Source: Winogradskyella tangerina (GTDB lineage Bacteria; Bacteroidota; Bacteroidia; Flavobacteriales; Flavobacteriaceae). From it: DNA of 64,000 nt. The notes beneath the pieces are model-generated. The model did no database searches. It saw only the letters and a program-made list of their open reading frames with translations, and was not told the origin of the DNA. The stretch is taken from assembly GCF_003260205.1 (NCBI RefSeq), contig NZ_QERF01000002.1:546979-610978 (forward strand). The letters are read 5' to 3'. Shown one piece after another: positions 8,814 to 19,700 of this stretch (its first letter is position 1; each line of letters starts with the position of its first letter). The position numbers and the translations under genes are program-made.

Positions 8814-9407
8814 CTAGGATTGTTTTGATTTTTCAAGAATCTCTTGATGGATTTTGAAGGCTTGTTTTGCTGAAGTTTCTAGATCATTATTCTCAATAAC
8901 AAAATCGGATTTTTCAATCTTTTCCTTATCAGGCAGTTGATTTCTAATTATTGACTGAACCTTTTCTGCAGTTACGTCATCGCGTTGCATAACACGTTCA
9001 ATCCTCAAATCTTCATCAGTAATGACGGTAATGATATAATCGTATTGATATTCTAAATTATTTTCAAAAATAATCGCCGCTTCCTTAATAATATAAGGAG
9101 CATCTTGTCTTTTAAGCCAGCGTTTAAAATGTGAAGCCACTTTAGGATGAACTATGGCATTCATCTCAGCTAATAGGGATTTGTTGTTAAAAATCTTTGA
9201 AGCCAAATATGGTCTATTTAATCGGCCATTTTTATAGGCAGATTCACCAAAAATCTGAATCAACTTACGCTTAATAACTTTCGATCGATTCATTAAGGCC
9301 TTGGCTTCCTTATCAGCAATATAGATTGGAATACCATAAGATTCAAAATACTTTCCTATGGTGGTTTTACCACTTCCAATACCGCCAGTGAGTCCTACAA
9401 TTATCAT
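8814..9407 (-). CDS. coaE: Dephospho-CoA kinase
   Basis: CoaE phosphorylates dephospho-CoA at the 3' ribose hydroxyl, the last step of coenzyme A synthesis. The protein has 197 residues, the usual length, with the P-loop GGIGSGKTT at its N-terminus, the conserved IYIADKEAKALM segment, NAIVHP, and the lid region ERVMQRDDVTAEKVQSIIRNQ. It starts 1 bp after the YbbR-protein stop and is likely in one transcript with it and the glycosyltransferase. Another CoA enzyme, coaBC, is encoded at 25760-26971. Confidence 0.95.
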   Translation of the reverse strand: MIIVGLTGGIGSGKTTIGKYFESYGIPIYIADKEAKALMNRSKVIKRKLIQIFGESAYKNGRLNRPYLASKIFNNKSLLAEMNAIVHPKVASHFKRWLKRQDAPYIIKEAAIIFENNLEYQYDYIITVITDEDLRIERVMQRDDVTAEKVQSIIRNQLPDKEKIEKSDFVIENNDLETSAKQAFKIHQEILEKSKQS

Positions 9408-9408
9408 G

Positions 9409-10365
9409 CTATAATTTAATGAAATCTACGCGCTTTTGTTTTATACTTAAACGTTTAATAAAGTTAGGGCTTTTTGTAATCTTAGGTTCAAAATAGGTTT
9501 GTCCTTCATTGTCTTTGTCGTAATGACATTGCACTTCAAAATCATTGACCGAAATGGAACTATAGCTTTCAAGGTCCACATAGTATGAAATTGTTACCGT
9601 TTTGGGAAAGTAATTTAAATTGAGGTCTTCGGGTTTACCAGTTATGGTAATTGGAACTTCAATAGTACCTTCAGTAAACCGCTGAACCTCTGCTTTAACA
9701 CGGACCTCTTTTGGAAAAATTTCAATGTCTTCTAGTTCAATGAGATCAATCTCTTCATCAATAAGATTACTGACCTTGTTAAGTTTTAAAGGTTGTGTTT
9801 GAATAGACTTAATACCCTGTATCTTATCCTCTGCTCCAACGATCTTAACGCTATCTACATCAAACGTAAAATTGCCTTTGATATCAAACCCCGTAGCATA
9901 TTCAATATCCGAGTTTAATACGACTGGGATGTATTTAGATGCACGTTTAGAATAAGGCAAAAAAAGTGTATCCGGACTTATTGTAAGCAATTTATACGAA
10001 GATCCTAGTTGCTCTTCAATGAGATAACGATGCTTTCTAACATCGAAAATAAAATAGGTCTCTCTATTAATAATATCCTCTTTTGAATCGATATCTATAT
10101 CCTTATAATCACTAAAAATATAAGGTACTAATGCAAAGCCTTTTGCCTCTACCAAAATATCGATGACGTTTGAAGAATCTTGTTTAACAATAATCTCCTC
10201 TTCGAGATTAGCCAAATTAATTTGAAGTTTTATCCGCTGTTTATAATCGTTTGAAAGCTTTGAAATTAGTAAAAACACAAAAGCAATTGCCATAAAAATG
10301 CTGAAGCGATTAATATCACGCTTCTTGAGCTTCTTAAATATGTTCGATTTACTTCTAGAATTCAT
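9409..10365 (-). CDS. YbbR-like domain protein
   Basis: 318 residues. A lysine/arginine-rich N-terminus is followed by a single membrane anchor (about 21-41, FSIFMAIAFVFLLISKLS). The extracytoplasmic region has beta-rich repeats resembling YbbR/CdaR domains (for example EDIEIFPKEVRVKAEVQRFTEG and VPITITGKPEDLNLNYFPKT). In Firmicutes such proteins regulate the diadenylate cyclase CdaA. No cyclase gene is in this window, so that role is not supported here. It sits tightly between coaE and the glycosyltransferase, an arrangement I recall from other flavobacteria. Confidence 0.7.
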   Translation of the reverse strand: MNSRSKSNIFKKLKKRDINRFSIFMAIAFVFLLISKLSNDYKQRIKLQINLANLEEEIIVKQDSSNVIDILVEAKGFALVPYIFSDYKDIDIDSKEDIINRETYFIFDVRKHRYLIEEQLGSSYKLLTISPDTLFLPYSKRASKYIPVVLNSDIEYATGFDIKGNFTFDVDSVKIVGAEDKIQGIKSIQTQPLKLNKVSNLIDEEIDLIELEDIEIFPKEVRVKAEVQRFTEGTIEVPITITGKPEDLNLNYFPKTVTISYYVDLESYSSISVNDFEVQCHYDKDNEGQTYFEPKITKSPNFIKRLSIKQKRVDFIKL

Positions 10366-10371
10366 AACGAT

Positions 10372-11373
10372 CTAAAAAAACAATTTCGGAAATGCTTCTT
10401 TTGGATTTCTACGCAAAACGAATATACTCATCGTAGATTTAAGAAATCCATAGCCATAACCACTAAATTGAATAAGTATGGCCAATATTGATTGAAGGGC
10501 TACACCAATATTCCTCGTTGAAATTAAGGCCAATACAAAGGCCATAACAAAATACAATAGATAGAGTAAAAATGGCAGTTTAATACCAAAAAATAATAAT
10601 CCTATTGAAACTATTAAGCCCAATAAAAACAGCGTAGGAAACCAATACACCAAACTCTTTGATCTAGGATGCCATAGGTTTAGAATAGGTCTCACCAATC
10701 CGAATTTATGAACTTGTTTATAAAATTTTGACCAAGAAATTCTTCGTTTGTGGTAGACATAAGCATTTTCAATAAGCGTTGTTTTATATCCTAGTTTCTT
10801 TAGACGTAATGACAAGTCTGGATCTTCACCTGGGTGAATTTTCCCAAAACCAGCAGAGTCTAAAAATGCCTTTTTAGATAAACCCATATTGAAGCTTCTA
10901 GGTTGAAAATTCTCAACGCTCTGTTTTCCGCCTCTAATTCCTCCGGTGGTTATAAATGAGGTCATGGCAAAATTGATCGCCTTTTGAAGGTTAGTAAACG
11001 ATTCGTGTGCAGCATCTGGCCCACCAAAGCAATCGTAATAAGTCGAATCTAAGAATGAGGTTACCTCATTTAAATAATTTGAAGGCAATATGACATCTGA
11101 ATCTAAAATGATAAAATAATTGCCGTTTGCTCTTTTCATTCCGAAGTTTCTAGAATCTCCTGGCCCAGAATTCTCTTTGAAATAATAGGATATATTCAAA
11201 TTTGTATTGAATGAAGAAATAACCGCCTCTGAAGTTTCTGTCGATCCGTCTTCAACAATAACAATCTCGTAGTGATGATTGCCTTCAAGTGCTGAAAAAC
11301 TTTCGAGAAGTTCACGAATCTCTTCTGGCCTATTGAATACCGGAATAATAAATGAAAACTGAATACCCTTCAT
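10372..11373 (-). CDS. Family 2 glycosyltransferase, membrane-anchored
   Basis: 333 residues. The N-terminal GT-A domain begins FSFIIPVFNRPEEIRELL, with EDGS (41-44) binding the nucleotide, DSD (91-93) as the metal-binding DxD, and GEDPDLSLRLKKLGY as the acceptor-side acidic motif. Two to three hydrophobic segments near the C-terminus (about 240-310) anchor it to the inner membrane. The donor and acceptor sugars cannot be deduced. It is first in the minus-strand series glycosyltransferase-ybbR-coaE, with gaps of only a few bases. Confidence 0.88.
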   Translation of the reverse strand: MKGIQFSFIIPVFNRPEEIRELLESFSALEGNHHYEIVIVEDGSTETSEAVISSFNTNLNISYYFKENSGPGDSRNFGMKRANGNYFIILDSDVILPSNYLNEVTSFLDSTYYDCFGGPDAAHESFTNLQKAINFAMTSFITTGGIRGGKQSVENFQPRSFNMGLSKKAFLDSAGFGKIHPGEDPDLSLRLKKLGYKTTLIENAYVYHKRRISWSKFYKQVHKFGLVRPILNLWHPRSKSLVYWFPTLFLLGLIVSIGLLFFGIKLPFLLYLLYFVMAFVLALISTRNIGVALQSILAILIQFSGYGYGFLKSTMSIFVLRRNPKEAFPKLFF

Positions 11374-11424
11374 AGGTCACAAAGGTAATACTAAGTTGTT
11401 ATATGAATGGATTTCAAACCTGGT

Positions 11425-13179
11425 TTATTCCTTAATAAACTTTACAGATTTCTTACGGAAATTATCGGCCTCAACCTGAGCAAAATAAATTCCATTGCTG
11501 TAAGACGAAATATCGAGCGTCACTTCATTTTGATCGAACTCAGTTCGGGAGATCTTTCTACCTAATTCGTCTAAAATTGTAATGACTTTAATAGTACTGT
11601 TCGAATTAAAACTGAGTTTTGTTTTACAAGGATTCGGAAAGTATTGAAGTGCAAACTCATTCGAATGATCGTCTAGTGATAAGGTTGATCCTTCAACAAT
11701 AGTTATTTTTTGATTAGGCGTAACATTAAAAATAGTGTCCTCTATTCCGCTCAGCCATTTTACTTTAACGTAATCAATAGTGTTTGCCACGTCCACCCCA
11801 AAATGCTCCGTATAGCTATTCTGTGATAAATACCCTTCACCGCTCATAATGAGTCGATATTGCTTATTTCCATTTATCGAAATTTCTATGAGAGAGCCAA
11901 TACCATCTTTGTTACTAACGTTGCCTTCAAGCGCAACAGAAATGTAGTTTCTGGTATTAACAGCGATATTTTCCCATAGACACGGGTTGGTATCTAGGTC
12001 ATTGTTGACGATTATTTCGAGATGACCATCGTTATTATAATCTCCAATAGCAGATGAATAACTGCGATATGAATTAGTACTGAAACCCGAATATCCTGAA
12101 CCATCAAAGGTTTCATCACCATTACTCTCATAAAAGGCATATGAAGGATAACTATCACTATCCGTGTACATAGTATTTACGTAAAGATCGAGATGACTGT
12201 CATTATCTGCATCGAGAAAATTGGAGCCCCACGCAAAACTATCGAGATCGGTACCTGAGGTACTAGAAATATTTGTAAAAGTATCGTCTCCGTTATTTTT
12301 CAAAAGTACACATCCAGGATCTGGTGTACTTATAGTTGCAGGCGTATTGGTGATGTAAATATCGAAAAATCCATCGGCATTAAAATCGTCGACAGTGACG
12401 GACATTGCATCGATAACGATGTCAGCTCCCGACGATTCGCTGATATCTGTAAACGTGCCATCGCCATTATTTTTATAGAGATAATTTGGCTTAAACTTAT
12501 CATTAGCAACATAGAGATCTTGCCATCCGTCATTATTAATATCGAAAAACCCAGAGCAAAAACTTAGTGCCGGTTGATTAGTAAGACCTATGCTATCGGT
12601 AACTTCAGAGAAGGTACCATCACAGTTATTTTGAAATAGGTAATTGGTAATTGTGGTATTTCCAATTCTGTTTGATAAATACACGTCGATGCAGCCATCA
12701 TTATTGATATCTCCCCATGAAGCACCGTAAGTAAACAGATTGTCTAAAGGAAAGCCTGAAGCCACTGTAACGTCATCTAAATTATTATTCTGACGTTCAA
12801 AAAGTCTATTACCGTCTGAATCACTTGTTAGGAATAAATCTTTATCACCATCATTGTCATAGTCAATCCATGTTACACTTCGTGTTTGATAATTATATGC
12901 CAAAGGGTTTGAAAAAAAGTCGACTTCTACGAAGAAAAAACCATCAATATTTTTGTAAAACCGAACAGGTTCATTGACGCTAGACGCTAGCGTAATGTCA
13001 TCAAAACCATCATTATCGAAATCTGCAAAACTTACACCTGTACCACCAAAAGAAGAAAATCCGGTATGAGAGGTTATACCTAAAACTGTGGCCCTGTCAA
13101 CATAATCGATTTGGCTATAACTTTCAGAATGAAAGACTAATAACAAAATAATAATATTGACAAACCCTAGCTTTTTCAT
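11425..13179 (-). CDS. Secreted FG-GAP/VCBS-repeat protein with ASPIC/UnbV and T9SS sorting domains
   Basis: 584 residues. A signal peptide (about 1-22) is followed by a beta-propeller of repeated calcium-binding FG-GAP/VCBS blades (DxDxDG-type loops such as DFDNDGFDD, DYDNDGDKD, DINNDGCID). An ASPIC/UnbV domain spans about 415-500 (GIGSLIEISIN, VKVKWLSG), and a C-terminal type A T9SS sorting domain (YFPNPCKTKLSF to the end) directs export and surface attachment. The layout matches CRTAC1-type proteins. It is a tandem paralogue of the next gene (13226-14929), sharing GIGSLIEISIN and EGSTLS. No catalytic residues are recognised; binding or adhesion is an inference. Confidence 0.88.
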   Translation of the reverse strand: MKKLGFVNIIILLLVFHSESYSQIDYVDRATVLGITSHTGFSSFGGTGVSFADFDNDGFDDITLASSVNEPVRFYKNIDGFFFVEVDFFSNPLAYNYQTRSVTWIDYDNDGDKDLFLTSDSDGNRLFERQNNNLDDVTVASGFPLDNLFTYGASWGDINNDGCIDVYLSNRIGNTTITNYLFQNNCDGTFSEVTDSIGLTNQPALSFCSGFFDINNDGWQDLYVANDKFKPNYLYKNNGDGTFTDISESSGADIVIDAMSVTVDDFNADGFFDIYITNTPATISTPDPGCVLLKNNGDDTFTNISSTSGTDLDSFAWGSNFLDADNDSHLDLYVNTMYTDSDSYPSYAFYESNGDETFDGSGYSGFSTNSYRSYSSAIGDYNNDGHLEIIVNNDLDTNPCLWENIAVNTRNYISVALEGNVSNKDGIGSLIEISINGNKQYRLIMSGEGYLSQNSYTEHFGVDVANTIDYVKVKWLSGIEDTIFNVTPNQKITIVEGSTLSLDDHSNEFALQYFPNPCKTKLSFNSNSTIKVITILDELGRKISRTEFDQNEVTLDISSYSNGIYFAQVEADNFRKKSVKFIKE

Positions 13180-13225
13180 AACTCCATTATTTAATCCTAT
13201 TTTACCTTTCTACATTTACTGTAAT

Positions 13226-14929
13226 TTATTCCTTCAGAACTTTAATAGTTCTGGTTGTATTTGCGCCCCTTAATTTTATAAAGTAAGCACCGTTATTTAA
13301 GCTCGACAAGTCCATTAAAACATTTGACTGTTTTGGAGCGATCGTTAAAACTTCTTGTCCAACAATATTGTAAACCGTTACATCCTCTATAATTTGTTGA
13401 GAACGTAGGTTTAATTTATCCTTAACCGGATTTGGATAATGGGAGAAATTCAAAGCATCATTTTCATCGATTGAAAGCGTTGATCCTTCAACAATGTTTA
13501 GTAATTGATTGGTAGAAACATCATATAGTACATCTTCAATACCACTTAACCAAGTAACTTTCACATAGTCTATAATTGTATTTCCTCCTACTCCGAACAT
13601 CTCTGTTCCCGAATTTTGTGATAGATAACCTTCGCCACAAAGTGTGTATCTGTATTGTTTATCGTCATTTATTGAGATCTCTATAAGCGATCCTATACCA
13701 TTTCGATTACTAGTTGTGCCTTCGAGCTTCACCTTAAGCCAGTTATTATTTCGCGAGGTGCCATTTTCCCAAAGAGAAATATTGTAATTATTGATATGAT
13801 TAACGGCAATTTCAGGATAACCGTCGTTATCAATATCACCAATGGCATTTGAATAACTCTCAGCGAAATCATTTGGAATTACTGTATTATCTAAAATAAA
13901 TTGAACATTGCTATTATTTTCATAAAATGCTGAGGACAAGTACTGCGGAAACGAACCGTTTGTTTCACCACTTACGTAGAGATCCATATCGGCATCATTA
14001 TCGGCATCTAGAAACACTGCTCCCCAACCCAAACTATTAAAGGTTACCTGATATTGAGCAGCCATATCTGAGAAGGTTCCATCCTGATTATTTATAAGCA
14101 ATGCCGAGTCATTATCATCATTAGTCACATAGATATCTAACCAACCGTCGTGGTTAATGTCATCAACGGTAACTGACATAGCATCAATGTACAAATTCGT
14201 TCCAGTTAGAGCACCTACCTCAGTAAATGTACCATCACCATTATTCTGATACATCAAATTGGGTGTAGTAGGCTTATCGTTAGAAACGTATATGTCCTGA
14301 TCACCATCCTTGTCATAATCTAAAAATGCTGAACAAAACGATGTGAAAGCAGTAGTTAATAACCCAGCCTCATTATTTACCAGAGTGAAGGTATTATCGC
14401 CATTATTCTTATACAGAATATTAGGGATAGTTAAATCTCGTATGCTTAAAAATACATCCAAATAACCGTCATTATTATAATCGCCCCACGAGGCACCATA
14501 GGTAGGAAAAGGATCAGTCAACATACCTGAAGAATTGGTAATATCTTCCATGATCATATTACCCAGATTTTCGTAAAGTTTTACTGAACTATTATCACTG
14601 GTGAGGAATAGATCATTATCACCATCATTATCAATATCAACCCAGTTTGCCTGCTTTGTCTGTTTGTTATTGTCTGGCAGGCTTAAATTATGAACAACAA
14701 AAGTGCCGTTAATATTCTTTAAAAAGTGAACAGGATCACCTTGGGCTGAACATATGGTAAGATCGTCCCAACCGTCGTTATCATAATCAAAGAAAGTAAT
14801 GCCATTCCCTAGAAAGGTGTTACCACAAACCACATTTATTCCGATACCTGAAGCATCATCTAAAAAGGTTATTTGGGCATGCATTCCGAAAAAGGAAGCA
14901 CTAAGGATTAAGAGGATTAACTTTCTCAT
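13226..14929 (-). CDS. Secreted FG-GAP/VCBS-repeat protein with ASPIC/UnbV and T9SS sorting domains (paralogue)
   Basis: 567 residues with the same architecture as the neighbouring gene at 11425-13179: signal peptide (about 1-18), a propeller with DYDNDGWDD, DIDNDGDND, DYNNDGYLD and similar loops, an ASPIC/UnbV domain (LKVKLEGTTSNRNGIGSLIE, VKVTWLSGIEDV) and a T9SS sorting domain (FSHYPNPVKDKLNLRS to the end). The similarity along the full length points to tandem duplication. The phrase LKVKLEGTTSNRNGIG also recurs, nearly unchanged, in the 1345-residue protein at 16733-20770. Ligand and role are unknown. Confidence 0.88.
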   Translation of the reverse strand: MRKLILLILSASFFGMHAQITFLDDASGIGINVVCGNTFLGNGITFFDYDNDGWDDLTICSAQGDPVHFLKNINGTFVVHNLSLPDNNKQTKQANWVDIDNDGDNDLFLTSDNSSVKLYENLGNMIMEDITNSSGMLTDPFPTYGASWGDYNNDGYLDVFLSIRDLTIPNILYKNNGDNTFTLVNNEAGLLTTAFTSFCSAFLDYDKDGDQDIYVSNDKPTTPNLMYQNNGDGTFTEVGALTGTNLYIDAMSVTVDDINHDGWLDIYVTNDDNDSALLINNQDGTFSDMAAQYQVTFNSLGWGAVFLDADNDADMDLYVSGETNGSFPQYLSSAFYENNSNVQFILDNTVIPNDFAESYSNAIGDIDNDGYPEIAVNHINNYNISLWENGTSRNNNWLKVKLEGTTSNRNGIGSLIEISINDDKQYRYTLCGEGYLSQNSGTEMFGVGGNTIIDYVKVTWLSGIEDVLYDVSTNQLLNIVEGSTLSIDENDALNFSHYPNPVKDKLNLRSQQIIEDVTVYNIVGQEVLTIAPKQSNVLMDLSSLNNGAYFIKLRGANTTRTIKVLKE

Positions 14930-14965
14930 GATAAGACTACTTTTAGTTTTATCATCTTAACATAA

Positions 14966-14987
14966 AAAGCCGCTAATAAGCGGCTTT
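14966..14987 (-). terminator. Terminator after the T9SS gene at 15009-16490
   Basis: The 8-bp stem AAAGCCGC / GCGGCTTT has a 6-base loop and, read on the minus strand, ends in a short T-run. It lies 21 bp beyond the stop codon of the gene at 15009. Confidence 0.65.
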
Positions 14988-15008
14988 CTATGTTTACAAA
15001 TTATAGAA

Positions 15009-16490
15009 TTACTGCTTAATTACTCTAATTGTCTTAGTGATATTAGCAATAGTTACTTTTACAAAATAAGTACCCGTTTGTAATCCTGACATATCGATAT
15101 CACTATCAACATTATTAGGATTAGCACGTAAAACTTCTTGACCTAACATGTTGTACATTGTTACATTCTCAATATTATTCTGAGCGCTCAATGACAACGT
15201 ATTTTTTACAGGGTTTGGATAGTAAGTGAATGAAGTAGTATCATCTAAATCATCAACACCTAAAGTTGCACTGTAAGCAGAAATTGAATATGGCTCGAAT
15301 TCATCATCACCGAATCCCCATAATCTAATATAAAGCGTCTGTCCAGGAGTAAGACCTGTTAATTCTAAGAATGAATAAGCACCTGTTGCAGCACCATCAT
15401 CATCACATCCAATAGAAGTTAATGATCCAGTACAATCAGAATCACTTGTATACACTTCAAGAGCAGTATCATTACCAGTAGTACCGGTAGCCACATCTGC
15501 TGCAGTTTCAATTGTTATATCGCCAGCTGCTGGTACAACAACCGTATACCATACATCATTTGTAGCAGTACCACCACAAGAATTTGTAAAACCAGAATCG
15601 GTTGCTCCAATTAAGGTTCCATCAACTGGGTTATCACCATAAACAGCTCCTGCTGTTAACGGCACTGCATTAGCACAAGAATCATTTGATGGTGGACAAT
15701 CATATTGCTGCTCAGATAAATCAAAATCACAAGCCGCTACCGAGTGCTCAACTGAAAGTGTTACAGCAGTTCCTGTTGGATAAGGTCCAGCTATTACTGT
15801 TCCTACTGATAAAGCATATGTATTTGTACCATCGTTAAGCTGAGTACCATCATTTACTGCACTAACAACCACATCAATGGTAAATTGGTTGTTACCACAA
15901 TCGTCTACAACGGTTGTAGAATCTATTACAGCTGCAGTACATCCTAAATCTTGCTGTGCCACAAAATTATCTACATAAAAGTAATAATCTCCTGCAACCC
16001 AAGTATTTAAAATTTGTAATTGAATATCCGACCCGTTTGGCAGACTTGCTGCTGGTATAGTCACCATCATATTTGCACAAGCTTCCTGTACAACGTGGTT
16101 AAGGTCGTCTATAGTTAATACCGTAGTCCAATTCATACCAGCATCAGTAGAATACTGAACTTCAGCAGAACCCCATCCAGCTACAGTTGCTGGTCCTGGT
16201 GGATCTCCAAAACCTGCAGGGTAATCTAAAATAGCATAATCAAAACTAATGTCTAAATCAGTTCCATTAGAAATAGCTGCGTAATTAGGCGAGGTTAGAG
16301 TATTTGAGGTATTTGAAGACCACATGTTCTCTCTAATTGCACCTGCACCTGAACAAGGAAGTTCGGTAGTATAAGAATAACCACCACTCCAAGTACCAGG
16401 CAATGAAGCATCAAAGTTTTCATTCACATTTAACTGCCCATATGCTGTATAACCAATTAAACAAATAAGCATCAAAGTAATTTTTTTCAT
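15009..16490 (-). CDS. Secreted T9SS cargo protein with MAM-like and PPC-like beta domains
   Basis: 493 residues from the ATG at 16490 (MKKITLMLIC); a GTG two codons earlier is also in frame. Signal peptide about 1-18. The first half (NVNENFDASLPGTWSGGY through the VQYSTDAGMNWTTV segment) looks like a MAM/jelly-roll module. The second (about 265-410, NDSCANAVPLTAG, DVWYTVVVPAAGDITIET, LYIRLWGF) is a PPC-like beta-sandwich. The C-terminus is a T9SS type A sorting domain (FTYYPNPVKNTLSLSA). The PPC-like module recurs in the protein at 20963-22105. It is rich in Ser/Thr/Asp and has few lysines, as expected for secreted marine proteins. No enzyme motif is visible. Confidence 0.85.
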   Translation of the reverse strand: MKKITLMLICLIGYTAYGQLNVNENFDASLPGTWSGGYSYTTELPCSGAGAIRENMWSSNTSNTLTSPNYAAISNGTDLDISFDYAILDYPAGFGDPPGPATVAGWGSAEVQYSTDAGMNWTTVLTIDDLNHVVQEACANMMVTIPAASLPNGSDIQLQILNTWVAGDYYFYVDNFVAQQDLGCTAAVIDSTTVVDDCGNNQFTIDVVVSAVNDGTQLNDGTNTYALSVGTVIAGPYPTGTAVTLSVEHSVAACDFDLSEQQYDCPPSNDSCANAVPLTAGAVYGDNPVDGTLIGATDSGFTNSCGGTATNDVWYTVVVPAAGDITIETAADVATGTTGNDTALEVYTSDSDCTGSLTSIGCDDDGAATGAYSFLELTGLTPGQTLYIRLWGFGDDEFEPYSISAYSATLGVDDLDDTTSFTYYPNPVKNTLSLSAQNNIENVTMYNMLGQEVLRANPNNVDSDIDMSGLQTGTYFVKVTIANITKTIRVIKQ

Positions 16491-16732
16491 AAACACATTT
16501 AATTTAAGTTAGTAATTCCTTAAAAATATGTTAATTATTGGAAATACCTCTGATACTCAATTACAAATCGACTAAAGACAAAAAACAACGACTAAAAGTT
16601 TAATTATAAATTAAAGAATCCTAATTGACTTCCTCGTTTTTAATTCAATATTTTATGAGCTACAACTAATGGTACTAAATAATTATTTAGTCAGCAGAAA
16701 GGAAATTTAATTGTATTAATATTTTAGACTTA
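16491..16732. other. Intergenic region with an 18-bp palindrome
   Basis: This 242-bp A/T-rich gap lies between two minus-strand T9SS genes. The notable element is a perfect 18-base inverted repeat, ACTAAATAATTATTTAGT, at 16674-16691. It could be an operator or, since it lies 41 bases past the stop of the downstream gene product's mRNA, part of a weak terminator. The rest should contain the promoter of the 16733-20770 gene's downstream neighbour or the 15009 gene; I could not identify one with confidence. Confidence 0.4.
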
Positions 16733-19700
16733 CTAATTCACCACAATCATTCTAATGAATTCATCGATTTTTAGCAAGTATAATCCTGAAGATGAAGTAT
16801 TAAACTTTAATACAGTTTTATTATTCAAATCATTATAAGCAATATTAGCCAAGTCTATACGGCGTCCACTAATGTCAAAAACTTCTATTGTTTCTGTTCC
16901 GTTAGTATTACTTATAAAAATCTCATGGTTGTAAGTTGGATTAGGGTAAATATTCATTGACTTTTCTTGCTCATCAATATTTAGAGAACCGTTAAAATAT
17001 GGTACCGCAAAATTAAATACGTCATCAGCAACAACCTGACCAATAAATCGTCCAGGAATGTCATCTGCCGGAGGATGTATACCTCCCCAAATTCTGCTTA
17101 AACTAGTTTGATCTGACGCATCTCTATACGTAGCCCATTGAAGAACAACATCAACTGAAGGACCTTCTTCGAACACCAAAAATTCATTAGCCTTTGCTTT
17201 AAACTCACCCAATCCTCCGGGAAAAAACTCACTTCCAGTCATCATTGTCATCAATTCAGCAGCAGCTCTAGAAAAGGTTGAATGTCCTGATACATAACCT
17301 GCAAAAGGAGGTGTTACAAAGGTCGGTCTTTGATAAGGATACCAATTTTCGGCCAAGATCCATCCTACACCGGCCTGATCAATCTCAGTATCGCCAATGA
17401 AGTCGTGCCCTCGCCAAGTATACAGTTTTATCTTGCCTACGTGTTGGTTAGCAAAGCCCGCTAAGGGGTCACCCATTTCCACAACCTCAACATAACCGTC
17501 TACAAGAGGAATTCCGGCAACATCATAATTGCTTAATGTATTATCCGTGCTCTGTCCACGTTCTGCCATTGAACGTATGGCGGATATAGGTCTAATGTAA
17601 TCATACCACCCTTTAACACTCCAGGCAGATATAGCTGCATCATGCATACCTCCACCAAGGATAAAGTATGCTTTTACATCCCATTCTAATGGGTCCAGTA
17701 TGTCTCCTTGCCCTTCAAAGCGCTTTTCAAATTGTGGATGATCGCTTACATAATTCAAAATTGTGAACCAATGTCCTGGTGGGGTTTCTGAATCAGGACC
17801 GTCAGCCCAAAACTCGGCAAGAACTCTGGCATAATCACCTCTTGGCACCATATTAGTCTCATAAGGGCTTCCTGTTATTGGGTTTAATGCATGTCCAATA
17901 CTATTAGCACCTCCTTCAAAGAAATCGTAAAAACTTGGATAATCTGAATAATCGGTAGGAAAGGTACTTATATCAACATTTCCTATAGAATTTGGCGAGA
18001 TATCCCACATAACGCCATCACTTGGGTCTAAATGAGACTGCCAAACTGAAACCATCGAAAATCCCCATTTATAATTATCACTTTCGATGTTATCTTCAGA
18101 TAAACTTATATATGGTGGGTCTGAAGGATCATGAAATACATGATAATCATTTCCATCTCTTTGGTAGGTGATCTTATTCTCTTCCTTAAGGGCAAACCCT
18201 AATACATTTCCCCATTCTGGACTTAAAAATGGTGGTACATTTCCATCAACCAGATTACCACCTTGATCGATAAAAGAGTCTAAACCCAATGGTTGCCAAC
18301 GATTAGGATCATTAATTGGCGGATTGTCATTAATATCGAGAGCATATGCTTCGTTCACAGGTTCATAATATGCATTGTCATATCCTGTAGTTTCTCTCGA
18401 CCCATCTTGTAAACCATAATCAATTATGGTTTGAGCCACAAAATTCCCAAGAGCAGCTGCATCGCCATCTTCATACATCAATGATACTATGCTTGTATCA
18501 TAGCCAAGTCTATCCATCAACAGATCAAATCTTGCCTGTGATTCGTTCACGCCAGGTGAATTTTGAAAACGATGAGACAACAAGCGGTACATCGCATAGC
18601 TTATAGCTTTGTTAAGAGAAGTTTCCAAATCTTCCGAAGGTGTAAAATCCTCCAACGTACTAGTATAACCATTTAAGGTATTGCCAATCAGGTATGGTAC
18701 AGCTAGATTGTCATAAATAGCCCATATATCATACATAGCTACACTAGTATGAAATAAGTTCCTTGCATGTACCGTTGGTCTGGCAAAATCATCCCTAATC
18801 GCCTCTAATAAGGCTTCATTCCATAATCTCGAAATGGATATGCCTTCGGGTAAATCGTCAGTACCCAAAGTAACATCTATGGAAACTTCCATACTAGAAC
18901 ATAAATTATCAGACTCAACAACTGAGACGCTACCCATACCTTCTAAGTGCCAGATTACATTTATGGTATCGGTGCCTTCGCCATTTAAAATTTCACCTCC
19001 CGAAACCTGCCAATTGGCAGTTGATCCTGGTGCTAAATTATAGCTATAGGTCTCGGTTCTTAAAAACGAAGAACTTGTATTTCCTATAATACTTTGAGAG
19101 TCTAGATAGGTACACGAACCATCATCTAATGTAGCATCGGGGTTGTAGTTGCACGACACTGGATCAGTACATCCATAAACTTTCTGACTAGGTTCGATGG
19201 TTAATACTTCTAAGCCAACGCCTTCCGTTAATTTAATTGTTGTATTTGAAGTTATATTTGAATAATTTTCAACTAAACCTGATGGCCATTCGACTTGAAG
19301 CGTCGAAACCTCAGTAGCATTATCCAGCCCAAAATGAACGGCCTGTAAACTCTGACCCAAAAACCCTACACCAGAGTAGTAACGCTTTAATGTGCCATTA
19401 GTAGTGGAAATAGTTAGCGTTGTGCCAATGGCGTCGCGGTTAGAGGTTGTACCTTCTAGTTGAACCTTCAGCCAATTTAACGTCGTTTCAGTATCGTCAA
19501 AATTCAAGAGCTTATTTTCATAAAAAAAGCTCTCCCTGTCACTATTGGTAACTAGCAAATCTAAATCCCCATCATTATCGTAATCAAAATCTAAGGCTTC
19601 TACACTATTGCTTAATTCATTTAATGAGGATTCCAAAGAAATATCAACAAAACTTCCTTCTGCCTCATTGAGTTTATTTTCAAAATAAAAATTCTTTTCA

